Assembly: GCF_000179555.1 (NCBI RefSeq)
Contig: NZ_AECZ01000002.1
Location: forward strand, 62,001-126,000
Direction of reading: 5' to 3'
Source of the DNA: Solidesulfovibrio fructosivorans JJ]
Lineage (GTDB): Bacteria; Desulfobacterota; Desulfovibrionia; Desulfovibrionales; Desulfovibrionaceae
Length of the DNA stretch: 64,000 nt
How positions within the stretch are numbered: position 1 is the first letter of the stretch; every line of letters begins with the position of its first letter. The notes under the pieces were generated by a model. It did not search any database and was not told the DNA's origin. It was given only the letters and a program-made list of their open reading frames with translations. A program made the position numbers and the translations under genes. Shown one piece after another: positions 1 through 8,820 of the stretch.

Positions 1-677
1 TCGTCGTCGCCGGAGAAAAAGGCCCGGGCGTTGGAAGGATGGTAATAGGTATCGTGGAAGGCCTTGAATTCCTCGTAGGTAAGCGTGGGGATCACCTTGG
101 GATCGCCGCCGGAATCCACGCCGTAGGTGGTGTCCGGAAAGAGCAGACGCTGGGAGAACTCGCCGAGCACGGAATCGGGCGAGGAGTAGGCGCCCTTCAT
201 TTCGTTGAAAACCACGCCGCTGCGCGTCAGCTCCTTTGTGGCGTTCCACTCGAAGTGCCAGCCTTCCTGGAGGAAGACGTGTCGTGGAATGCGCGGGTAG
301 AACACGGCGTCGAGATACACGTCTATTAGGTTGTAGAAGTCCCGCAGATTGGTCGACGCAACGGGATAGCAGGTCTTGTCGGGATAGGTGAAGGCATTGA
401 GGAAGGTCTGCAGCGACCCCTTGAGCAGCTCCACGAACGGTTCCTTGACGGGGTACTTGCGCGAGCCGCACAGCACCGAGTGCTCGAGGATGTGGGGCAC
501 GCCAGTGGAATTGGCCGGCGGGGTGCGGAAGCTTATGCCGAAGACCTTGTTGGCGTCGTCGAGGGAAAGCGACAGGACCTGCGCCCCGGTGCGGTCGTGG
601 CGGGCCAGGACGGCCCTGGCGGCGTATTCGTCGAGGGTCTCGTCGCGAAGGACGGTGAATCCGAAAGTGGGGGACAT
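1..677 (-). CDS. M16C zinc metalloprotease (presequence protease PreP-like), N-terminal part
   Basis: The gene runs off the left edge, so only the first 225 residues or so are visible. They match the N-terminal half of M16C peptidases (PreP/Cym1), which are usually near 970 residues and degrade short unstructured peptides. The inverted zinc motif HILEH is at residues 62-66, followed by the family sequence LCGSRKYPVKEPF, and a probable third ligand Glu159 lies in FNEMKGAYSS. No signal peptide is visible, so a cytoplasmic location is inferred. ATG is preceded by AGGAGA at good spacing. It is divergent from the vWA-OmpA gene. Confidence 0.88.
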   Translation of the reverse strand, partial: MSPTFGFTVLRDETLDEYAARAVLARHDRTGAQVLSLSLDDANKVFGISFRTPPANSTGVPHILEHSVLCGSRKYPVKEPFVELLKGSLQTFLNAFTYPDKTCYPVASTNLRDFYNLIDVYLDAVFYPRIPRHVFLQEGWHFEWNATKELTRSGVVFNEMKGAYSSPDSVLGEFSQRLLFPDTTYGVDSGGDPKVIPTLTYEEFKAFHDTYYHPSNARAFFSGDD

Positions 678-822
678 CGTTTCTCCTGCGTTTTGCGTTG
701 GGCTCCGGCCGATTTCGAGCCGGACGAATTTTTTCTACACTTTTAAGGGAAAGATGCTATAGCAGGGTCGTGACCGGCCACGGGTCCCGGCCGGTTTGGC
801 AGGGGAAAAGAGGCGCATCCAC

Positions 823-851
823 TTGCGCTTGCTTGCAAAAAGCACTATACC
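823..851 (+). promoter_or_regulatory. Candidate sigma70-type promoter for the vWA-OmpA gene
   Basis: TTGCGC and TATACC are separated by 17 bp in the 348-bp gap between the divergent protease and OmpA-like genes. The -35 box is a poor match (3/6) and the -10 fair (4/6). A start here would leave a leader of about 170 nt. Apart from this and the palindrome at 893-910, I see nothing else in the gap. Confidence 0.3.
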
Positions 852-892
852 TTTAACCGGAAACCTGAGGGAAGCCACCTGGAATTCGTTTT

Positions 893-910
893 TTCCCAAC
901 TATTTGGGAA
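893..910. promoter_or_regulatory. Short perfect palindrome in the leader of the vWA-OmpA gene
   Basis: TTCCCAA-CTAT-TTGGGAA is a perfect 7-bp inverted repeat about 115 nt before the start codon. Size and position suit an operator or a small leader hairpin. No regulator can be assigned. Confidence 0.3.
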
Positions 911-1025
911 ATATCCGGGAGGCGGGGTTCGCGTCCTTTCGCGGGCGGACCCTGTTTTTTGCGACGAAAGAGGGTGTTTTTTTGGCAAAGGTGAATCTCA
1001 TTTCACTTGCTCCGAGGAGGGAGTT

Positions 1026-2063
1026 ATGAACAAGAAACTTCAGATTTTGCTGGTGGCCGTGGTCACCTTGCTGCTGGGATTCAGCGGCCCGGCCATGGCG
1101 AAGAAGCAGGTTCCCAAGGTCGATAACTTCATCTATTTTATCGACCATTCGAGCTCCATGGCCTTCTCCTACAAGGGGCAGCGCTATGTGCAGTTCGGCG
1201 GTGTCTCTAAGATCATGATGGCCAAGTCCCTGGCCCGTGAGCTCAACAAGATGACCCCCGAGCTCGGCTACAAGGCCGGCCTGTACACCTTCGCCCCGTA
1301 CAAAGAGTACGCCGCGATGGCTCCCTACAGCCAGGCCACCCTGGGCGCCGCTATCGAGAAGATCTCCACCGACTACAGCGTCTACGGCCGCATGACCCCC
1401 ATGGGCCGTGGCCTGGAAGACCTGGACAAGCTGCCGCTGTCCACCCTGTCCGGCAAGACCGGCGTGTTCATCTTCTCTGACGGCGACTCCAACTGCGGCG
1501 TCGACCCGGTTGCCGTTGCCCAGTCCCTGAAGGCCAAATACGGCGACAACCTGTGCTTCTACATCGTCGACCTGTCCGACAGCAAGCATGGCCAGCAGGT
1601 GCTCAAGGCCATCGCCGCCATGGGCAAGTGCAACTGCATCGAGCTCGGCGAAGAGCTGCTGCGCAACGAAGCCGCCCGCGAGCGCTTCCTTGAGTGCGCC
1701 CTGTACGAGTGGATCGAAGACGAAATCGTCGTCTTCCGCAGCATCTACTTCGACTTCGACAAGTACAACATCAAGCCCGAATTCGTGCCCGTCCTCGAGG
1801 AAGGCACCGCCATCATCAAGTCCAAGCCGACCATGAAGGTTATCCTCGAAGGTAACACCGACAGCATCGGCACCCCGCAGTACAACATGAAGCTCGGCCA
1901 GCGCCGCGCCGACTCCGTCAAGGCCTTCTTCGTGAAGAAGGGCATCGACGCCAGCCGCATCGAGGCCATCAGCCTCGGCCTGACCGATCCGGTCGCCACC
2001 AACAAGACCGCTCAGGGCCGCGCCCTGAACCGCCGGTGCGTGATCAAGTTCAAGAATATGTAA
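1026..2063 (+). CDS. Periplasmic vWA-like / OmpA peptidoglycan-binding protein
   Basis: 345 residues. A Sec signal peptide (residues 1-25, ending AMA) is followed by a von Willebrand factor A-like domain (about 33-215) that keeps a MIDAS-type DHSSS at 40-44 and SDGD near 151-154. An OmpA/MotB C-terminal domain (about 237-345) carries the peptidoglycan-binding pattern NTDSIG with RRADSVKAFF. The protein probably sits in the periplasm on the cell wall, the vWA part binding a metal-dependent partner. ATG follows GAGGAGG. It is a single gene ending in a clear terminator. Desulfovibrio genomes often carry OmpA proteins of this layout; the partner is not known from the sequence. Confidence 0.82.
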   Translation: MNKKLQILLVAVVTLLLGFSGPAMAKKQVPKVDNFIYFIDHSSSMAFSYKGQRYVQFGGVSKIMMAKSLARELNKMTPELGYKAGLYTFAPYKEYAAMAPYSQATLGAAIEKISTDYSVYGRMTPMGRGLEDLDKLPLSTLSGKTGVFIFSDGDSNCGVDPVAVAQSLKAKYGDNLCFYIVDLSDSKHGQQVLKAIAAMGKCNCIELGEELLRNEAARERFLECALYEWIEDEIVVFRSIYFDFDKYNIKPEFVPVLEEGTAIIKSKPTMKVILEGNTDSIGTPQYNMKLGQRRADSVKAFFVKKGIDASRIEAISLGLTDPVATNKTAQGRALNRRCVIKFKNM

Positions 2064-2085
2064 GCGAGACGTAACCCGTCTCCCT

Positions 2086-2122
2086 GGCCAGACGCCCTTT
2101 GGGGCGTCTGGCCTTGTATTTT
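2086..2122 (+). terminator. Rho-independent terminator after the vWA-OmpA gene
   Basis: A 12-bp stem (GGCCAGACGCCC with GGGCGTCTGGCC) with a short loop is followed by a T-rich tract. It lies 22 nt after the stop codon and just before the LysM gene, separating the two transcripts at least partly. Confidence 0.85.
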
Positions 2123-2137
2123 GAACGGAGCACTCGG

Positions 2138-3070
2138 ATGCCAAGCGCCAGAACCTGTATCGCCTTCGCGTTCGTTCTCGCCGTCCTTCCCGTCGCCGCC
2201 TGGGCCGGCGTCAACATCTACCCCGCTGATGGTCCCGCCCCCACGCTCCACGTGGAAGAGCCCAAGCCGCTGGAATACAAAGTCCGCAAGGGTGACTCCG
2301 TGGCGGCTATCGCCAAAAAATTTTCCATCAACTCCAAGGAGTTGATGCAGGCCAACAAGCTGACCGATCCGCGTAAGCTCAAGGCCGGACAGACGCTCAA
2401 AATCCCGGGAAAAAACGCCGCTCCCGCCCCGGCCGCCGTGCCCGCCGTCGCGACGAAAAGCGCTCCCGCCGACACTAAGCCGGCCAAAACGGTCGCGGCG
2501 GCTCCCGCGCCCGCCGCGCCTGTCGTTGCCGATGCCGCCGCGCGCAAGGCCGGCAAGAAAGGCATGATTGTCGACCCGGGCGTGGATGAAAGCGCCCCGG
2601 TCAAAGGCAGGAAGGGCAAGAAGGGCAAATATGCCCCCGCCCCCGTGGTTGCGGCGCCGCCCATCGAAGTCACCGAAAAGATGCGATCCTCCTTCGGCAA
2701 GACCGGCGTCATCACGAACAATACCGACGTGCCGCAAAACATCCGCGACGAATTTCTGGTCTATGCCAAGAAGTGGGTGGATGAGCTCGACAGACTCGGC
2801 GTCGGCACCATCACCAACAAGAAGATCAAGCAGGTCGGCGACCACTGGGAAGCCAGCTACCGGGTCATCGTCCGGGAATCGCTCGGCGCGGAGGTCAAAC
2901 GCGTGCAGTACACGCACACCCCGTATGTGGGCCACATCACCTACATGCAGCGTGTCTACACCTGCGATGCGCCGACCAAACAGGCGGCCCTGGCCGGGCC
3001 GTACACGTCCAAAGACGAGAACATCCGCGAGATTTTCAGCTACTCCGCCAAGAAGAAAGCCTGGCGCTAG
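2138..3070 (+). CDS. Secreted LysM-domain protein
   Basis: 310 residues from the ATG preceded by GGAG. Signal peptide about 1-23 (AWA-G), one LysM domain at about 46-90 (EYKVRKGDSVAAIAKKF ... LKAGQTLKIPG), a long Ala/Pro/Lys-rich linker (about 92-185), then a C-terminal domain of about 120 residues that I cannot place in a family. LysM binds peptidoglycan glycan strands, so a cell-wall-associated role is likely. No peptidase or amidase motif is visible, so enzymatic activity should not be assumed. It follows the vWA-OmpA gene, another cell-wall-binding protein. Confidence 0.75.
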   Translation: MPSARTCIAFAFVLAVLPVAAWAGVNIYPADGPAPTLHVEEPKPLEYKVRKGDSVAAIAKKFSINSKELMQANKLTDPRKLKAGQTLKIPGKNAAPAPAAVPAVATKSAPADTKPAKTVAAAPAPAAPVVADAAARKAGKKGMIVDPGVDESAPVKGRKGKKGKYAPAPVVAAPPIEVTEKMRSSFGKTGVITNNTDVPQNIRDEFLVYAKKWVDELDRLGVGTITNKKIKQVGDHWEASYRVIVRESLGAEVKRVQYTHTPYVGHITYMQRVYTCDAPTKQAALAGPYTSKDENIREIFSYSAKKKAWR

Positions 3071-3093
3071 TTTGCGGGAAGCGTGGAGAAGAT

Positions 3094-3260
3094 GCGAGAG
3101 GGGGACCCTTTTTGAAAAAAAGGGTCCCCCTCTCGCGCTCTCCCCTCCCAAAAACTTTCAACGATTACGGCATATTCACAGACAACATGCCGTCATTATG
3201 AAAAGTCTTTGGAAAGGGGGTCTGGGGGAAAACTTTTCTTCAGAAAAGTTTTCCCCCAGA
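3094..3260. repeat. Bipartite hairpin repeat, copy 1 (hairpins A and B)
   Basis: Hairpin A (3094-3136) has a near-perfect 19-bp stem beginning GCGAGAGGGGGACCC; hairpin B (3221-3260) has a perfect 19-bp stem beginning TCTGGGGGAAAAC with a 2-nt loop. Between them is a weaker palindrome (about 3153-3196). Hairpin A starts 24 nt after the LysM stop and B ends 18 nt before the stop of the convergent hydrolase, so each half probably terminates one of the two converging transcripts. Related copies lie at 49644-49808, 55615-55780 and 59136-59301, with solo A hairpins at 7360-7401 and 30172-30213. Confidence 0.85.
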
Positions 3261-3277
3261 TTTCTTTTTCAAAATTA

Positions 3278-4150
3278 TCAGACCGCCTCGTCGGCGACAG
3301 GGTTTCGCAGCACGCCGTAGCCCTCGAGTTCGATTTCGCAGACGTCGCCAGGCTTGAGGAAGACGGGCGGGGTGCGGGCAAAGCCGACGCCGGACGGCGT
3401 GCCGGTGACGATGACGTCGCCGGGGGCCAGGGTCATGGCTTCGGAGAGCGCGGCCACAAGCGTGGGCACGTCGAAAAGCATGTCCGCCGTGGACGCTTCC
3501 TGCATGATCTCGCCGTTGACCGCCGCAGACAGGCGCAGGCCCCTGGCTCCGAGGGGCAGCTCGTCGGTGGTGCACAGTTCGGGGCCGAACGCGCCCGTAT
3601 TGTCGAAATTCTTGCCCAAAAACCACTGGCTGGAGCGAAACTGGTAGTCGCGGACGGAACCCTCGTTGAAAAGGGCGTAGCCGGCCACATGGGCCAGGGC
3701 GGCCTCGGCCGGGATGTGTCGGCCGCCGATGCCAATGATCGCGGCCACCTCGGCCTCGAAATCGAGTTTCCGGGAGACACGGGGACGTAGCAGCGGGGCG
3801 TTGTGGCCGATGAGGGTCGTGGCCATGCGTCCGAAAAAGACGGGGTGCTCGGGCAGGCTCCTGGGGTCGATCTCGATGGCATGGTCCACGTAATTGAGCC
3901 CGACGCACAGGATCTTGTCGGGATGCGGCACCGGGGGCAGCAGGCGGACGGCGGAAAACCGCAGTTGCGCATGGGACGGGGCGCCAGCGGCGGCGGCTTC
4001 GGCGGCGGCAAGCCCGGCATCGCCCATGGCCAACAGGGACTTCATGTCCCGGGGCAGTTCCGGGGCGGCAATGGCCAGATCAATCAGGACATCGCCCAGC
4101 CGCGCACCAAGGCGCGGACCGTCGGCATGGGAAAAGGTGACAAGACGCAT
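3278..4150 (-). CDS. Fumarylacetoacetate hydrolase (FAH) family protein
   Basis: 290 residues. The C-terminal FAH fold is clear: GLNYVDHA (85-92), the metal-binding acidic residues in DFEAEVA (E132, E134) and NEGSVRDYQ (D168), and GDVIVTGTPSGVG near the end. Family members hydrolyse or decarboxylate acylpyruvates and 2-oxo acids with Mg2+ or Mn2+; many resemble oxaloacetate decarboxylase/tautomerase or acylpyruvase (FAHD1). The substrate cannot be read from the sequence. ATG follows AGGAGGG. It stands alone on the minus strand downstream of sppA. Confidence 0.85.
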   Translation of the reverse strand: MRLVTFSHADGPRLGARLGDVLIDLAIAAPELPRDMKSLLAMGDAGLAAAEAAAAGAPSHAQLRFSAVRLLPPVPHPDKILCVGLNYVDHAIEIDPRSLPEHPVFFGRMATTLIGHNAPLLRPRVSRKLDFEAEVAAIIGIGGRHIPAEAALAHVAGYALFNEGSVRDYQFRSSQWFLGKNFDNTGAFGPELCTTDELPLGARGLRLSAAVNGEIMQEASTADMLFDVPTLVAALSEAMTLAPGDVIVTGTPSGVGFARTPPVFLKPGDVCEIELEGYGVLRNPVADEAV

Positions 4151-4304
4151 GGTCCCTCCTTTACGGCGACTGTGGGACTGTAGAAGGGGGGGCGGCGCGG
4201 GTCAAGAACAAGGCCGGAATCCTCGCCTTACGCGAAGGTCATGATCGTCTAGGGAAAAGGGGCAGAAAGGGCGTAAAGCCGATTTGGGGCCGGGAAAGGC
4301 CTTT

Positions 4305-5240
4305 TCAGCGTCCCTGAGGCAGGGACTGGACGTTTGCCAGCTCCGAAAGCACGGTCACAAGCGCCATGCCGCGAAGATCGGGCAGGGACAGGGAAGAAGA
4401 CAGCTTTTCCAGCAGGCTCGTCTTTTTCTTGGGGCCCTTGAGCAGGGGGACGTCGCCGGTCAGGCCGGTTTCCTTTTTCAGGTAGTCCACGGCCTCTTCC
4501 TGGCCGCCGAGCTCGTCGACAAGGCCGAGTTCCAGGGCGCGCGCCCCGGTCATGGCCCGTCCGTCCGCAATGGCGGCGATGGCGTCCTTGGCCAGCTTGC
4601 GCTGCTTGGCCACGTCGCCGGAAAACTGCTTGTTGAGGTCGTCGATCAGGCCCTTGAGATAGGCGCGCTGGTCGTCGGTCAGGGGCTTGAAGGGGCTGCC
4701 CGCATCCTTGAGCTTGCCCGTGGTCAGGGATTCGAAGTCGATGCCGAGCTTTTGCAGCAGGTCGCGCACATTGGCGAATTGCGTCATGACGCCGATGCTG
4801 CCGGTGATGGTGCCGGGGTTGGCGAAGATGCGCCCGGCCGGACAGGCGGCGTAGTAGCCGCCCGAGGCGGCGACGGCGGAGAAGGAGGCCACGACCGGCT
4901 TGACCGCGCGCAGCTTTTTGACCGCCATGTACATTTCCTGGGACGGGCCGAAGGCTCCGCCCGGGGAATTGACGCGCAGAACCACGCCTTTGACCGACTT
5001 GTCCTCGCGCAGCTTGCGGATAAAGGCCACCACGTCCTCGGCGGCGACGATGGGGCCTTCGATGCGCACCACGCCGATGCGCGGTTCGGCCGCGCCAAGC
5101 AGGCTGCCGCCTTCCTCGTCGTGGCCAAAAACGCCGCAAGCGGCCGCGATCCCCAAAACGAGGATCACGGCCGCCACGGCAATAACCAGCCCGAAGAGTC
5201 CGGGGCGGCGTGAAGCGAAGGATTGGTTAGCGCTGGGCAT
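4305..5240 (-). CDS. sppA: Signal peptide peptidase SppA
   Basis: 311 residues from the ATG that lies inside the last codons of rpsA (14-nt overlap) with an AAGAGG just upstream. One N-terminal membrane anchor (about 15-37) is followed by a single S49 peptidase domain. The nucleophile is Ser126 (AVAASGGYY) and the general-base Lys176 (TTGKLKDAG); their 50-residue spacing fits the Ser-Lys dyad of short Bacillus-type SppA. It cleaves remnant signal peptides at the membrane. The overlap suggests co-transcription and translational coupling with rpsA, an arrangement common in Desulfovibrio. Confidence 0.9.
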   Translation of the reverse strand: MPSANQSFASRRPGLFGLVIAVAAVILVLGIAAACGVFGHDEEGGSLLGAAEPRIGVVRIEGPIVAAEDVVAFIRKLREDKSVKGVVLRVNSPGGAFGPSQEMYMAVKKLRAVKPVVASFSAVAASGGYYAACPAGRIFANPGTITGSIGVMTQFANVRDLLQKLGIDFESLTTGKLKDAGSPFKPLTDDQRAYLKGLIDDLNKQFSGDVAKQRKLAKDAIAAIADGRAMTGARALELGLVDELGGQEEAVDYLKKETGLTGDVPLLKGPKKKTSLLEKLSSSLSLPDLRGMALVTVLSELANVQSLPQGR

Positions 5241-6957
5241 CCTCTTCCAACTTCTGACGGAGGAGCTCGCCAAGGTTGCTGCCCGTGTCGGACGGACCAG
5301 CGGTGCGGAATTCCTTGGCCTTGCGTTTGTCCTCTTCGTCCTTGATGGACTTGATGGACAGGCCCAGGCGGCGTTCGTCGGCGCTGACGTGGATGACCTT
5401 GGCTTCGATCTCGTCCCCTTCCTTGTACAGCTCGGCCGGGGTCTTGACCTTCTTGCGGCTGATCTCCGAGACGTGGACCAAGCCCTCGATGCCTTCCTCG
5501 ACCTCGACGAAGAGGCCGAAGTCGGTGATGTTGGTCACCGTGCCCTTGACCATGGTGCCGACCGGGTAGGTGTCGGGCACGCGGGTCCAGGGATCCTCGG
5601 AAAGCTGCTTGATGCCGAGGGTGAACTTCTCGTTTTCCTTGTCCACGGTAAGGACCTTGGCCATGACGATGTCGCCGGTCTTGAACATCTCGCCGGGGTG
5701 GCGGACCTTTTTGGTCCAGGAGATGTCGGAGACGTGGATCAGGCCGTCGATGCCGTCCTCGATGCCGATGAAGATGCCGAATTCGGTGATGTTTTTCACC
5801 GAACCCTCAAGGATGGTGCCCTCGGGGTACTTCTCGGCCACGATATCCCAGGGATTGGGCCGCACCTGCTTCATGCCGAGCGAGATGCGCTTCTTCTCGG
5901 GATCGACGGAAAGGACCACGACCTCGACCTCGTCGCCGACGTGGACCATCTGGCTCGGGTGGCGCAGCTTGCGGGTCCAGGACATCTCGGAGATGTGGAC
6001 CAGGCCCTCGACGCCGGCCTCGAGCTCGACGAAAGCGCCGTAGTCGACCAGGTTGGTGACCTTGCCGGCGAGGCGGGTGCCTTCGGGATACTTGCCGGCG
6101 ATGTTTTCCCAGGGGTCGGACACGAGCTGCTTCATGCCGAGAGAAACTTTCTGCTTCTCCTGGTCGAAGGACAGGACCTTCAGTTCCAGTTCGTCGCCGA
6201 GGTGCACAAGCTCCTTGGGGTGCTTGATGCGTTTCCAGGACATGTCGGTGATGTGCATGAGACCGTCGAGACCGCCGAGGTCGACGAACACGCCGTACTC
6301 GGTGATGTTCTTGACCCGGCCGGTGACGACCTGGCCTTCCTCGAGGGTCTTGAGCAGATCCTTGCGCATGGAATCACGGCGTTCCTCGAGCAGCACGCGG
6401 CGCGAAACGATGACGTTGCTGCGGCGGCGGTTGATCTTCAGAACGCGGAATTCGAACTCCTGGCCGACCAGGGCGTCCATGTCGGGCACGGGCCGCAGGT
6501 CGACGTGGGAGCCGGGCAGGAACGCTTCGACGCCACCAAGGTCGACGGTGTAGCCGCCCTTGATGCGGCGCACGATCCGACCGGTGATGACGTCATCTTT
6601 TTCCTGGATTTCCTCGAGCTTATCAAAAAGCTGCATCCGTTTGGCCCGCTCGCGGGACAGGTAGATGGTGCCTTCGGATTCGTTCTTGGAGACGACGTAG
6701 ACGTCGATCTGATCACCGACGGCCACTTCGAGCTCGCCGGCGCCGTCTTGAAATTCACTGACGGGAATCTGGCCTTCGGACTTGAAGTTCACGTCGACGA
6801 GGACGTGCTCCTTGCCGATACGCACCACGACGCCCTGGGTGATGGAACCTTCTTCCAGGTCGCCGAAATCCTCATTGAGGTAGTTTTCGAGCGCGGCCTC
6901 GAAGTTGACTTCCATATCCGAGTTAGGGTTGGCATTCATTTCCGGGGTTTTGTCCAT
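5227..6957 (-). CDS. rpsA: 30S ribosomal protein S1
   Basis: 576 residues from the ATG that follows GGAGG; upstream in-frame starts lack a ribosome site. Six S1/OB-fold repeats are visible, the last four with the typical motif GVFVDLGGLDGLMHITDMSW and close variants, each followed by a VGDEVEV-type segment. S1 binds mRNA leaders on the small subunit and melts structure for initiation. The N-terminal about 35 residues are acidic and divergent. The gene is the first of an rpsA-sppA unit. Confidence 0.96.
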   Translation of the reverse strand: MDKTPEMNANPNSDMEVNFEAALENYLNEDFGDLEEGSITQGVVVRIGKEHVLVDVNFKSEGQIPVSEFQDGAGELEVAVGDQIDVYVVSKNESEGTIYLSRERAKRMQLFDKLEEIQEKDDVITGRIVRRIKGGYTVDLGGVEAFLPGSHVDLRPVPDMDALVGQEFEFRVLKINRRRSNVIVSRRVLLEERRDSMRKDLLKTLEEGQVVTGRVKNITEYGVFVDLGGLDGLMHITDMSWKRIKHPKELVHLGDELELKVLSFDQEKQKVSLGMKQLVSDPWENIAGKYPEGTRLAGKVTNLVDYGAFVELEAGVEGLVHISEMSWTRKLRHPSQMVHVGDEVEVVVLSVDPEKKRISLGMKQVRPNPWDIVAEKYPEGTILEGSVKNITEFGIFIGIEDGIDGLIHVSDISWTKKVRHPGEMFKTGDIVMAKVLTVDKENEKFTLGIKQLSEDPWTRVPDTYPVGTMVKGTVTNITDFGLFVEVEEGIEGLVHVSEISRKKVKTPAELYKEGDEIEAKVIHVSADERRLGLSIKSIKDEEDKRKAKEFRTAGPSDTGSNLGELLRQKLEEDAQR

Positions 6958-7426
6958 GAGTTGACCTCCAACGCGATCTATCCCTCGTAAAAAGGATTGT
7001 TGGTCGTAGCAGAAAGACCGCGAAGGCACAACTCCAATATCCCGGCGTTTTCAGGGAAAAAAAGGGCTTTTCAAAGGTTCCGCATGTGTCGGAAAGGGCG
7101 ATAAAGTGCGCTGCGACCGCCGGTTGCGGGATAAAACTCGAGCGAGGTGATCGGAAAAAGTCGGGCAGGACCGCGTGTGGCAGGCCCAGACCGCTCCAGG
7201 CGTCGAAAAGCGCCGCGGCCCGCGTTTTTTATACGGCCCGCCCAAGGGGCCAGTCCGCCACGCTGCCGGAAAAGACGACGTGGAGCACGCCGCCGGAGCA
7301 GCCACCGTGGCGGGGGCAGTGTAACAGACCAAAAATAAAAAGTTTAGGAAGGGGAGAGCGCGAGAGGGGAGAACCCTTTGCAAAAGGGTTTCCCCTCTCG
7401 CATTCTTCCCCATTTCTATAAATCTT
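6958..7426. other. 469-bp intergenic region upstream of rpsA
   Basis: Between the rpsA start and the rimO stop. It contains the solo A hairpin at the rimO end and otherwise a GC-rich stretch with no open frame of coding quality. The rpsA promoter should lie here; TATAAA on the minus strand near 7230 is a possible -10, but no convincing -35 partner was found. No RNA gene was recognised. Confidence 0.4.
7360..7401 (-). terminator. Solo hairpin A repeat acting as rimO terminator
   Basis: A near-perfect stem of about 20 bp (GCGAGAGGGGAGAACCC paired with GGGTTTCCCCTCTCGC) of the same family as hairpin A of the bipartite repeats, with the same flank (AAAGTTTAGGAAGGGGAGA). It begins 26 nt beyond the rimO stop. 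The matching B half is absent. Confidence 0.7.
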
Positions 7427-8725
7427 CTAGCTCAGCGCCACCACGTCGTAGTCCTTGGTTTCCTCGATGGTGGCGCTGACCATGGCTCCGGGCGCGACGC
7501 CGGGGCCGCTAACGTACGTCACCCCGTCGATCTCCGGGGCCTGGAACCAGCAGCGGCCGATGTGCAGGCCCGGCCATTCGCCGTGGACCGCGTCCACGAG
7601 AACCTCCTGTTCGGTGCCGGCGTATCGCTCCAGAAGATCGGCGCTGATTTCCTTTTGGGCGGCCATGATCGCGGCCATGCGGCGTTCCTTGACGTCCCGG
7701 CGCACCTGCCCCGGCATGGTCGCCGCCGGGGTGCCGTCCTCGCGGTGGTAGGGAAAGACGCCCACGTGCATGAGCCGCGTGCGCTTAACGAAGGCGAGCA
7801 GGGCCTCGAAATGGGCCTTCTTTTCGCCCGGCAGCCCCACGATGAAGGTGGAGCGCAGGGCCGCGTCCGGGAAATGCTTGCGCACGCGGTCGACGATCGT
7901 GTCCGCGTCCGCCGCCTTGGGCCGGGCCATGGCGGCCAGCATCTCCGGGTGGACGTGTTGGAAGGGGATGTCGAAATAGGGCACGAACGGCCGCCCCGCG
8001 CCGGCCAGGAAAGAGAGCAGGGACTCGGTCACGCCGGACGGGTAGAGATAAAGCAGACGCAGCCAGGAAAGGCCGGGCAGCGGCAGGAGCTTTTCCAAAA
8101 GCGCCTTGAGGCCTTCCTTCATGCCGAGGTCGCGGCCGTAGGCGGTCACGTCCTGGGCCACGAGCACCAGCTCTCTGGCCCCCTGGTCGATGAGCCCCTT
8201 GGCCTCGGTGATAAGCCCGTCGATGGGCCGGCTGGCCAGTTTCCCCCGGATGGCGGGGATGGTGCAGTAGCGGCAGGCGTGGTCGCAGCCCTCGGCGATC
8301 TTGAGATAGGCGTAGGAAGGGGGCGTGCTGCTTCGGCGTCCGGCCGGGGCGTCGGCGTCGGCCCCGAGCGCCGTGGCCAGGCGGCCGGGAATCAGGTCGA
8401 GCTCGGTCGGCAGGCCCCAGATGTCGACTTCGGGCAGGCCCTCCCGCAGCTCCTCGCCGTACCGGGCCGGCAGACAGCCCATGACCGCGAGCCTGGGCCT
8501 TGGGGAACACTCGCGGATGGTCGCGGCCAGCTCCAGGATGGCGCCTACGGATTCCTCCACTGCCGGGGCGATGAAGGCGCAGGTGTTGACCACGACCAGA
8601 TCGGCCGCGGCCGGGTCGTCCACCATGACTGTGCGGAAGGGCAGGGCGCCGAGGGCGGTTTCGGTGTCCACGCGGTTTTTGGGACAGCCGAGGCTTACGG
8701 CGTGAACTTTGTATGTGTGGGCCAT
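7427..8725 (-). CDS. rimO: Ribosomal protein S12 methylthiotransferase RimO
   Basis: 432 residues. RimO adds a methylthio group to Asp88/89 of ribosomal protein S12 using two [4Fe-4S] clusters. The N-terminal UPF0004 domain has Cys14 (SLGCPKN), Cys49 (NTCAF) and Cys84 (MGC); the radical-SAM cluster motif is C147-x3-C151-x2-C154 (CDHACRYC); a C-terminal TRAM domain follows (about 370-432). SLGCPKNxVD is diagnostic of RimO rather than MiaB. The start chosen is MAHTYKV; an earlier in-frame start would add 15 residues without support. Confidence 0.93.
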   Translation of the reverse strand: MAHTYKVHAVSLGCPKNRVDTETALGALPFRTVMVDDPAAADLVVVNTCAFIAPAVEESVGAILELAATIRECSPRPRLAVMGCLPARYGEELREGLPEVDIWGLPTELDLIPGRLATALGADADAPAGRRSSTPPSYAYLKIAEGCDHACRYCTIPAIRGKLASRPIDGLITEAKGLIDQGARELVLVAQDVTAYGRDLGMKEGLKALLEKLLPLPGLSWLRLLYLYPSGVTESLLSFLAGAGRPFVPYFDIPFQHVHPEMLAAMARPKAADADTIVDRVRKHFPDAALRSTFIVGLPGEKKAHFEALLAFVKRTRLMHVGVFPYHREDGTPAATMPGQVRRDVKERRMAAIMAAQKEISADLLERYAGTEQEVLVDAVHGEWPGLHIGRCWFQAPEIDGVTYVSGPGVAPGAMVSATIEETKDYDVVALS

Positions 8726-8820
8726 GTTCCGGCTTCCATCCTTGCGGGCGATGTCGGGCCGGGCTACCATGGGTGGTCTTAAATGGCAAAACCGCCGGCA
8801 GCGGCCGGCCCGGAGGGGCC

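Noticed and set aside
3094-3260. CRISPR-like reading of the repeated hairpins
   Set aside because: Copies are dispersed over 56 kb, differ in sequence, and are not regularly spaced with unique spacers; no cas genes.
6958-7426. An RNA gene (tRNA, 4.5S or 6S) in the long gap before rpsA
   Set aside because: No T-loop sequence, no SRP-loop GGAAGCAG-type motif and no long central-bubble fold could be found by eye.
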